Part shown: positions 55,501 through 64,000 of the stretch, piece by piece
How the letters are laid out: every line of letters begins with the position of its first letter
Numbering within the stretch: the stretch's first letter is position 1
Origin: Marasmius tenuissimus
Lineage: Eukaryota > Basidiomycota > Agaricomycetes > Agaricales > Marasmiaceae
DNA: 64,000 nucleotides
Reading direction: 5' to 3'
Assembly: GCA_029532415.1 (NCBI GenBank)
Contig: JAQOTA010000050.1
Coordinates: forward strand, 806,001-870,000
The notes under the pieces: generated by a model
Databases searched by the model: none
The model's input: only the letters and a program-made list of their open reading frames with translations
What the model was told of the DNA's origin: nothing
Translations under genes and position numbers: made by a program

Positions 55501-56759
55501 TAAATCACTGGAAAAGAGGACCAGTTGTTCTGTCTTCTAGTTACGGTGATTATGAGTACATCTCAGTCCGAATTGTTGTCTAGGTTTTTAGGATTCTCAC
55601 TTATAGTTCGTTTTTTCTAGATTATTCCTCTTTTCCGACCAAAAACTCTGTAAATCGACCAAAGTTGACCTTGCCAGTCGATCGACATGTACAACAAAGA
55701 CCCAGGACGTCGCGGCGAGGTGTGAGACACAGAACCAGCCTCGAGCAATTCCCAGCTTTTGACCACTAGCATCGCCGTTTGCGAAGGCTCTTCCCAGACC
55801 TATCACTACCCAGGGACTTGTGCCTCCATCTACGTGTCTTCAACTTCGTAATTTTGTACGCCCTCCTAACTAGCCTTAGAGAAGACGGTGACCTGTATGC
55901 TCTCTCACAGAACATCTTTCTCATATCTCTGGCGCATACAAAACCTCCACCGGCGGAGGCGGTCGATCACCTCGTGTCAATGACGAATTTATATATGGAT
56001 CAATATCCGACAGCCACAGCCAAGGCCTGCCCACAATGATCGGTGTTCGTCACGTTCGCAGATCGAAACCAGAGTATGGCTGTTGGACATCCGAAGAAAA
56101 CGATGGATTATCGGGGTTGGTTGATTACCTGCTTCTGGACGAGAGATGAGGAGAGATAGAAACTGTGGGGAAGGTCAGAGGATGTGAGAGTGCATGAGAG
56201 TCCGACGGTGGGTTGAGAAGGAAGAGGAAGAGGAGGGTATAGAGAGACGGCGGAATGGTCCTGTGACTTCTCAAATTACGAGACATATTGATGGTGTGTT
56301 TCCGTCGCCATTTTCCTTGTTTTCTCAGTCTCGTTGTACTCATGACAACGTATACAACGGTGCTGTGTTTGTTGTCACAGACTCGCTGCCGCCCGCCAGT
56401 TACATCGTTAACGTCGATAGCGGACTTACCGCACAGAAAACGGGGACACGTATCGACAAGTGAGGCAAAGAAGAACGTAGGATTGTTCGCTGGGGTGCAA
56501 GCTGGAGCTCTCTTGCCAGTTTCGCACCGGTTTGTTCATGCAGTTTTGTTCGTTTGCGAACAGGATTAGAAGGTACCCTGGATGATCGATGATCATAGAC
56601 ATAAGACCGAGTACGTACGCGTCTTCTTTCTCTTCCTTCCCAAGTCAACCCGACGTGCCTTGTGTTTAGAGATAAATCAACACTACTCGGCCCACAAACA
56701 ATATAACCTTTCTCAACTCAACAACTAGCAGTGACATCCGGATATTACCCACGCCCAGT
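55501..56759. other. Spacer without recognised genes
   Basis: A plus-strand stretch near 55860-56040 reads plausibly as protein (ending in MTNLYMDQYPTATAK), but no exon partners were found. Confidence 0.3.
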
Positions 56760-57320
56760 GTCATCCACCCCAACCTCCCAACATTCTCCGAGCCTTCACC
56801 TCGTGAATTCGAAGACGAGAACGGGCGGTAGCCACGTCCAGCAAGATCTGATACGGTGTATCATCTGTATACGTTGAAAGCCGCTTTTCCTCGGCTGAGC
56901 AGTGTGTTGTACAAGGAGGATTAGAAAGATTACGCCGGGGTTGGAGCTGAAATTGGGACGAAGAATGAGCGGTTCTTAGAGAGAGTCGTCGTTGCTTCAG
57001 GGAAGGGTGAGGGAGACGTGTTTCGGTTAGTTTTGGATGGTCTCGGTGCTGGCTGGTTTGACGAACCGAGTGGGAAATTAGTTGGGTTTATGAAGGTTGA
57101 GGTGCAGAATAGGTGGGCAGAGACTCGAAAGAGTGCGAATGTTCTTCGTTTGGATCGAAGTCTCACTATGGTGGGCTGGTGAGGCCGTTCGAGTGGGATA
57201 CGAGGTTCGATGTGAATGTTTTCACCGTTCCTTCAATCGAACCTCTCCTTGGGGGAGAAGATGGAAACGACATCGTTACGGAAACTTCGGTCTGCTAAAG
57301 ATTGGGTACTGGCTGCGTAG
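56760..57320 (+). pseudogene. Gene X, right copy (family unknown), damaged
   Basis: Plus-strand scraps match the left copy on the opposite strand: HPNLPTFSEPSPREFEDENG, YHLYTLKAAFPRL, then a long clean stretch from about 56940 with KNERFLERVVVASGKGEG and GAGWFDEPSGKLVGF, and finally RFDVNVFTVPSIEPLLG near 57208-57258. In-frame stops (for example after ENGR) and a frame change near 57180 show damage or unrecognised introns. This copy is better preserved than the left one. Not recognised. Confidence 0.5.
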
Positions 57321-59090
57321 AAGAAGTAGATTGGATGAACCTAGGACAGGAAACCGCGCGATCGTTCACGAACTCGGAGAGAAACCTTGCCATCGCCCGT
57401 GCTGGGAACATTGAAAGCTAATACACCTTACATTCGGTCGTAGTCGTACCGTACAAACATTCAGAACCATATTATTCCCCATCGAACTCTCGGGATAATT
57501 AGGTGTCTCATGGTCACCAGCAATACGACCGATCCCACCAGCATTGACCTTGTCCGAGATTCGAGAAGCTCTCGTGAGTAAATGGAACGTATGGAACGAT
57601 TGCAAACCAGACACACCTGACCGATTCGAATCGAGTTCAAAACTAAGCAAGAACTAACTCGTTTTGTTGACGAGAAAGCTCGTTCCTGGTCTTCCGAGCC
57701 CGGTCATGGCATCGGCTATGGCAACGAGTAGAAGGAAATGTCCCCAGACATCCCAAACTTTGTTATGGTCGTTACGACCACATCAACGCCGGCGAGCACT
57801 GCATTCGCCAGCGCGTCAGAGAAACGAGAGAGACATGAGATCTAGTATCAACTTACCGGTGTGCTGTAGATAGGTATAGAAGGGTCCAGTGGGAGAAAGC
57901 CAGATTCTTGGACGCGGCCCAGTTAACCAACCTCGCGGGTGACCTCCGTTTGAGGGCGAAGTTCAGAAACACCGTGCAAAATTAGGATGAACCCAGAATA
58001 CGCATCGTTCACGGAAATCTGAGGAAGAATGGTACGAAGATCCATATGTTAAGAGAGATAGAAGGCCGGCGTACCACTCCTGAAGCCAACCGTCTGGCTG
58101 CGAGAGAAGGTGTAGTAGCTCCACCAGAGCAACCGATCGCTATCAGACGCTGCTCTTCTTGACCGAGTGGCCGATGACCCCCATCGTGGGTGCATATACA
58201 CAGCCACAAGCGAGCTGGTACAAGGTGGTAGTTTATCCGTTAGATGGCCAAACATTAGAACCGGTAAGGACAACATGCACTGCCGATACTCGGTACATTG
58301 GGCTGTCCCAGACGCGCAACCGACTAGCGTGATGCTGAAATCCGAGAACAGGACTGAGATACCCAAGGTCTAAGAGACGCCCGATTGGGAGTGTAAAAAG
58401 ATACACGAGAGAAAACTGTTGTTTGCATCAGGGTTGCCCGTCGTCTTGAAGAACGGAATACGGACCTGGGCAGGTCCTATCCAAGTATCCAAGCGCTACA
58501 ACGGCATGAGCGTGCCATTGTCGTTCTAGATGAAAATGGAACACACACACATCGCAGACGGATAAACCTCTTGAAGCAGCGGTTGCTCGTCGTACGACTG
58601 AAATATGCTTCAAGAGTCGACATACCCAGATCTGAAGATTGTCAGAGTCGATACCAGAGGCTTCAGAGTCGATACCAGAGGCTTCATGGCAAGCGTGCGA
58701 TTCACTCACGAAATTGTCAAGCTCAATGCAGTCTAGAGATTGATTAAACATGTTAAGCCTCGAGAAAAGCGCAATTGCCCAAGGTACGTACCCCAAGGAC
58801 AACCAACCCTGCTCTCATGCTGGTATAAGATCTCGAATTTCGTCATGCAGAGAATGCTCCTTGTGCGGCGGATTTTCCAGTTTGACGAGCTATCAGGTAC
58901 CATCGTCGATAAGAATGGTCCAAGTTGTCGGGATGAACGATGCCGTGGTGATGGTGCGGTGGGTGTGGTCTGTTTCTCCTGCGAAGAGAAGGAATTATCT
59001 GCAGGTTGAGTAACAGGATTTCCGGGATAAGATGTTGGCTCTGGTCCAGATGACACGCCGCTCTCCCGTTCCCTCGGCTATCAGTTAGAA
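57321..59090. other. Spacer with scattered coding-like pieces
   Basis: Minus-strand pieces such as TFHLLTRASRISDKVNAGG (57650-57366) read like protein but could not be built into a gene. The rest is noise to me. Confidence 0.3.
58643..58684. repeat. Perfect 21-bp direct duplication
   Basis: CAGAGTCGATACCAGAGGCTT occurs twice in tandem. Confidence 0.9.
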
Positions 59091-59550
59091 GAATTCGTTC
59101 CAACGTTTATCCCTGCTTTCAGGACCCTTACTGTCGCTTTGAAGGTTCTAAATACAGGTAGCAGCACGGACTCGCGCTGGTAGGTGTCCAAAAGCTGGTT
59201 TGTGTCATTTGGAGCTCGCATGTTCACTTCGAGAGGCGCAGTGGCGAACTTCTGTGGCTTTGGATGATTCCAGGGCCAAAAATCTTCGTTTCTGGACGGC
59301 TCGAACGTGTGGACGTATCTGAGTTGACCGATTTGAGCAAAGCTGGTCGAAATGGAAAGTTGTGATCCTGATATGACGTCGTGGAGCTAGCTAGTGGAGT
59401 TAGATTTGAATTGGAAAGGCGTCAAGAAGTTTGTACTGATGTGGCGAATCGGGTAGATCTGAGCGAGGCCTGAGTTCGAATAGTGGTGGAAGAGGATTTG
59501 TACGCGCACCGTAGAATGCTCTTGATAAACCCAATATATCTTCAAATAAG
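59091..59550 (-). pseudogene. Gene Y: unidentified coding sequence with a frame break
   Basis: Two open minus-strand stretches read like one protein: FEDILGLSRAFYGARTNPLP (from about 59550, ending at a TAA near 59401), then in another frame FAQIGQLRYVHTFEPSR and LEVNMRAPNDTNQLLDTYQR, ending at a TGA at 59091. Regular codons over about 85 residues in the second part are hard to explain by chance. Either an intron I cannot place or a frameshift separates them. Family unknown. Confidence 0.4.
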
Positions 59551-60904
59551 AACACCGCCGTGCGTTTGGCTTGGCGGATCTGGAGGAATATATCGATTGA
59601 GTTGGCTTGACGGTATCGCTAGTGTTTGTGTTGGAACCTCAAGTCGACATGGAGGTTGGTGTGTAGAGTTACGAATGACGAATTTGAATCCACGCTCTAA
59701 GCTCAGAAACGAGCGCCCGGACCGGTGCTCCTTTTTTCACAACCGCCATGTTGTCTCGTCAACGTGTTCATTCCTCAGCTCAATGCACCTAGAGAATACT
59801 TGGAATTGGTCGGGTGGATAGTTTGATGCTTTTATACTTGGTATGTGTTTATTTTCCCTTGCAGATTTCGTGCAGCTTGATAAAGACACCCAAACCTCGT
59901 TCTACGCGATTTCCTAGTCTTTGCTCTCTATTTGGCACCCTTCAAGGCGCGACACACGTGAGGTCCGATAGTCAGACTCCAATTCACTCTCGATTGTCCT
60001 TCACCTTTACCACCATTTCCAACGCCGAGCCTTGCTCCTTGCAGAAATTGCTCTCAGACGAACCAACAAGCTCCCAAAGGACCACGTTCCTACATTACAG
60101 TCCTCCTATCGAAAAATCGAAATTGACGAAGATCTCGGGCATTGATATCGGGTCATGTCGCTACAATGATAAACGTTTTCACCATAACACCTAGCAGAAC
60201 TACCGGTTACGCCTTTGCCAGGGGAAAAAGATGGGATTGATAGATATGTGCATCAGATTAATCATCTTTGTATGGTCTCGCGAGGGGAACAAGAACTCGG
60301 GCTGGTGACGTCGGTCGAGGAGGTCGAAAAGGCGTAGGGAAATGGCGGGTTGATAGGGATTATACTGGTGGCGACAAAGGCGATGAAGATGATGGCTTTC
60401 CAACATATGTCAAGCACGACGGCCTACCAGTCTGTGTTGAAATAGGCGGAGCGGTAATGGTCAGGTGTGGGGTCTAGACAGAAAGAAAAGTGAGTTCTGC
60501 ACATCATGCTCCAAGCTTTAGGCGAGCACGCCAGTCACCGGCTCCTTCAAGTAGGATAAGCCCGGAGCCGTGATACGATGAGCAGCGGGAGGATCGCAGA
60601 AATGTCGCATAGAACTTGTAAGTTGGAGCCCGTCTACCATGAAGAAAAGCTCAATTTCTTTGGAATTTACCTCGAACGAAAAGCCCCGCTCGCTGGACGC
60701 CCAAAGTCACTTCGTGACAAGAAGGTCGAGCGAGCTTCGATGAAGCAAGACAGTCGAGATAGGTGGAAGGTGGCGAAAAGATCGATATATAGTAAGATAC
60801 TGAACAAAGGAATGATTTACTACGCTGATCTACGTTGAACTGAATGCCGGTGGGAAAACAGAATCTCAGTTCATCACCCTTCATGTCGGCGTCACCCCTG
60901 TGCC
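59551..60904. other. Spacer without recognised genes
   Basis: Short frames only; the right end is the 3' flank of 7TM-11. Confidence 0.35.
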
Positions 60905-62540
60905 TTACACCGCATCTCCAGCCACATCCGAGGGTGGTTTGTCCGTCTCAATCCTTCCCACCATGCCCCTTTCCTCAATCCCCGCCAGAGATTGTCGAAG
61001 GTCGACAGCGCCGGGGCCAACCATGGATCGTTGTTGAGAAAGGTTGTTTGCCCCCTCAGCAAAGTGCAGCGTTGAGACCATTTGGTCGACGCTTTCCACA
61101 GATTGTCCATACGCGATTCGCACAATTATGAGAGTTGGAGCGATTGCCTATGACCGGGTACTTTAGACCAGCTGATCAGTCGGGTTGAAGGGCAAGTACG
61201 AACCGTCATCTGAGTGGTAATGACCACAGTGTCGAACGGGACGAGACCATTTTTATTGGGATCCACGATTAACGAAAGGGCGATAGCGGCCACCTGCGTG
61301 GCGGGCAACAAAAGTCCAGATTCAAGGCTAGCGCCGACTGGGTGATCAATGAAAGGCAAAAGACAAAATCAAAAACCCGCGAGCATACATTGTCGCGACA
61401 AGAATCTTGTATTTTGTATAGACCCTGCTTCCAGTGATCTGTCCTACCTGACGGACTGTCCACCAGATACGACCAGCTGCAGATCATAATGAATCAGACC
61501 AAGAGTTAGGATATTTCCGGGAACAATTGAACGCACCTGTCAGTAGCGTCAACAGTGAGATATATACGGTGCTGATTATCACGAGCACATATATGGTGCC
61601 AGCAGACCTCATAAAGAGAGAAGTATTCGAAAGATGATAGGCTGAGACAAAGATTGCAGAGAGAACAATGGCTATTGCTAATAAGAGTTGACAAGGGGGG
61701 TGAGGATTGTGAGTCTCCGCTATACATCCAAACTGCTCACTGTCTGTCACAAGGGCAACAAAGCCAAAAGGATAGAGGATTCGCTTGCTACGTCCCCAGA
61801 TAACATAGCAGCGATGAACCTAGTGGAAGGTTCCTCAAATTCATGTGTCTACTGACCGCTGCGAAACCCACCATCAAGTAATCGAAGATACAGCTAGGCG
61901 GCCGCCGGCGAGCCAGTCAGTCGTGAGAATGAGTCGATTGCGTGAAGCTCACCTCATGATAGCTGTAGAAAACGCATCCAGACCACTTTGTTAGAAGCAC
62001 CGCCTCAGCATTTACACCCTGCACGTGCGAGAATTAACTCAAGAACACGCACACTCGTGCAGTCCAACTGGAGGGCCTGTTAATACCCGAGAGGATCTTG
62101 AAGAGAGGGATATGGTTGCTCGGCTTGACGGCATTGAAACCGATAAGAGCTAGATCTATCTCGTACCACATGCTGTTGGCGTTGAAGATGGTGTTTAGTA
62201 CGAAAAGAACGATGATCCATCTCATATATGCCTTTGAGGCATGAGAGTCACGGCGGCGACAAAGGACGTCAAGACACAACCCGAATATCACGATATACAA
62301 CCCTAGTTACCCATATCAGTAGTGTCTCTTATGAGGAAGCGGACATGGGATTTGGCTTACCATATATCAACAACTGTGCCTACCATCAGCGCACCCGTAG
62401 ACCTTTTGTCAGAACAAGGTAAAGTTGTATAGTTAAGCTAATAAACGCACCGATAGTGTGGCAATAGGTTTCACAATGACATAACCAACGGAGGTGAAAG
62501 GTTCCACGATTTGTTGTACAATCTCCTCCTTTGAGGCCAT
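60905..62540 (-). CDS. 7TM-11: array membrane protein of unknown function (subgroup A)
   Basis: The minus-strand first exon encodes MASKEEIVQQIVEPFTSVGY. The long exon from about 62302 has LYIVIFGLCLDVLCRRRDSH. Then follow IFDYLM, VHRCYVIWGRSKR (about 61819), IAIVLSAIFVSAYH (about 61680), TIYVLVIISTVYISLLTLLT, the GRIWWTVRQVGQI exon (about 61475), LESGLLLPAT (about 61328) and IAPTLIIVRIAYGQS from about 61140. All junctions are in frame. The GRIWW exon is almost the same as in 7TM-10, its nearest relative. The upstream region resembles that of 7TM-9, which lies in opposite orientation. Confidence 0.78.
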
Positions 62541-62608
62541 GTTGTGTAGAATGCGGAGTGTTTTTGTGAGGGGTAAGTTGGATGACTGAATCTTACATCT
62601 GCTCCCAG

Positions 62609-62615
62609 TTTTATC
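62609..62615 (-). promoter_or_regulatory. GATAAAA box of 7TM-11
   Basis: Minus-strand variant GAGATAAAACT about 70 bp before the ATG. Confidence 0.4.
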
Positions 62616-62639
62616 TCCCGGTAGTCAGTATTATGATGA

Positions 62640-63590
62640 AGGTAGCCTTTGTTGGGCACAAGGGAGTCTGCATCAGAACCGGGAGATCGACATTGCAATG
62701 CCATTGAAGATCCAAGATGGTCTATCAGTCACCCGGATTGGAGCACACTGTGCGTGTCCATATGATCTAGCAGGCGCGGGCAGAATGCACAGCGGATCGG
62801 TGCTCTCCATATTGAACAGTGGCTCGTTGATTATTTCCTGAATTTTGCGGGCCAAAGAGTGAGGGCGAGATACTTACTCATTCAAAATTGTCACGCAGTC
62901 GGATGATATCTTGCTCGTTGAAGATTGCGCCCAAAACAATGCGACTGCTAATGAACATATGCCAAGTGTGCGAGAGCACTACTCTGACTGCTCGGGAGTC
63001 ATGACCGTCATTGAGCCATCTATTACATTCCGCGAGGTTAACAAGATCTTTTCCGTAAAAGTGCGAAACATACCTGAGCTCGAAGTGTTTTGACCAGGCC
63101 ACGCTTCGTTGACAATCTCCGCGTGGTCAAAGTCAACGATAGAAGTCATTTTGTATTGGGACTCTGTTGACCATTCCAAATTTGTTTAGTCCCCAGCACC
63201 GCCAGAGTCTCAAGCTCGATTTGAGCTCGATAATTGGTGAGGCGAAATGGCCGTGGGTATACAATCTGGCTGAATGTCGATTCAGGGCCAAATGGTAGCG
63301 GTTCGGGCTCCGTTCGTCATATGTAAGAGAAACAAAGCTAAAGTGGTAATGGTTCAGTTCAAAGCTTGAAATCCGTGGGAATTGAGTTGTGCCTGCCCCC
63401 ACCAGCGCCCAACACCGCCTACAGGGTTCGATGTCCCGAACTTCACCCACCACCGTCGCGTTTTGATAGTTTAGATCTCGTTTCACTCCTTTGTGTGTGT
63501 CATCACTAAGGGGACTAGAGATGAGCCACCGACCTGTGGTACTTCGTATGAAGCTACGGAGGACTACTCCAGCAATCACTGACAGAATTG
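62640..63590 (-). repeat. Upstream module of 7TM-11 with decayed coding traces
   Basis: Minus-strand counterpart of the modules before 7TM-1, 2, 4 and 9: GGCACAACTCAATTCCCACG at about 63375-63394 and GAACTGAACCATTACCACTT just after it. The stretches near 62950 and 62790 match 44570-44740. Protein-like pieces such as SRIVLGAIFNEQDIIRLRDN suggest that the module includes an old gene end. Confidence 0.5.
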
Positions 63591-64000
63591 ACACTGCGCC
63601 TCGGACTCAACATCCTGTGACCGTACCAGACTTGTATAGTACAGCTCTTGCTTGCAATATACTGCTCGCCCAAGTGGCATCATTGAGGTGAGCTGGCCGC
63701 TCCGCTGTCGCTATAACATCGCAATGGCGTCTCTATTTGGGGCCTTTGGCGGCTTTCTAGTCTCTATCATTCTCACTTTTTCTTGTTTTGGCAGCCGGCA
63801 CCAGTGGCGAGTGATCATTGCTATTGAGGAAATTATCGCCTGTGTTTGAGTCTCGCGGGCTTCCTCACCATGTTGGAGATGGGAAACTGGGCGATCGGCC
63901 ACGATCTTGGAGAAGGACATTGTCTTCGCCCGAGCCAAATCCGAGTGCACCGGCCAAACTATAATCCTTAAAATCCTTGACTAAATGAACACAGACAAAA
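63591..64000. other. End of window, no gene established
   Basis: A plus-strand hydrophobic frame near 63721-63850 (FGGFLVSIILTFSCFG) and an overlapping minus-strand frame exist. Neither has support beyond being open. Confidence 0.25.

Overview
The window looks like nuclear DNA of a mushroom-forming basidiomycete (Agaricomycetes). Genes are cut by many short introns (about 50-70 bp, GT...AG), GC content is moderate, and several protein families resemble agaricomycete-specific ones I know only from memory. Nothing bacterial or viral is visible. All gene models were spliced by eye, so exon edges are predictions.

The dominant feature is an array of eleven paralogous genes for a seven-membrane-span protein of unknown function (called 7TM-1 to 7TM-11 here). 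They lie near 4.5, 7.9, 11.6, 15.2, 19.2, 22.0, 32.9, 42.0 and 45.0 kb on the plus strand, and near 53.7 and 62.5 kb on the minus strand. Seven look intact (1, 4, 5, 6, 7, 8, 11). Four are broken: 2 (in-frame stop plus lost stop codon), 3 (decayed and truncated), 9 (internal deletion) and 10 (solo LTR inserted in an exon). A twelfth locus is only a 3' stub near 46.7 kb. The copies fall into three subgroups by N-terminus: A (1, 2, 4, 9, 10, 11), B (6, 7, 8) and C (3, 5). They share a GATAAAAGA-like box shortly before the ATG and about 1 kb of related upstream sequence, so the duplicated unit includes the promoter.

Layout. 1-1.9 kb: 3' half of an ABCC/MRP-type ABC transporter. 2.7-3.3 kb: small secreted protein with an ABM-like domain; a dead copy lies at 6.3-6.8 kb and another scrap near 31.5 kb. 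4.5-23.6 kb: 7TM-1 to 7TM-6 with duplicated spacers, a solo LTR, a MITE and a 13-bp minisatellite. 23.7-37.4 kb: an intact disordered Arg/Ser/His-rich protein gene (35.0-37.4 kb, minus) with two decayed copies, 7TM-7, and an 11-exon gene that joins two agaricomycete modules in one reading frame. 38.9-40.8 kb: three tandem copies of a tiny acidic protein gene. 42.0-46.4 kb: 7TM-8 and the broken 7TM-9. 47.6-48.4 kb: an MscL-type mechanosensitive channel with a C-terminal zinc-ribbon-like tail. 50.9 kb: an intron-containing tRNA-Pro(CGG). 48.8-62.5 kb: a mirrored region in which an unidentified decayed gene and the 7TM genes recur in opposite orientation, with a second solo LTR and a CACTA-type mini-transposon between them.

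Inference: the window is a fast-evolving accessory region shaped by block duplication, inversion, transposon insertion and decay. No operon-like logic is evident. The most novel-looking content is the 7TM array, the fused gene at 25.7-29.7 kb and the triplet of small acidic genes.
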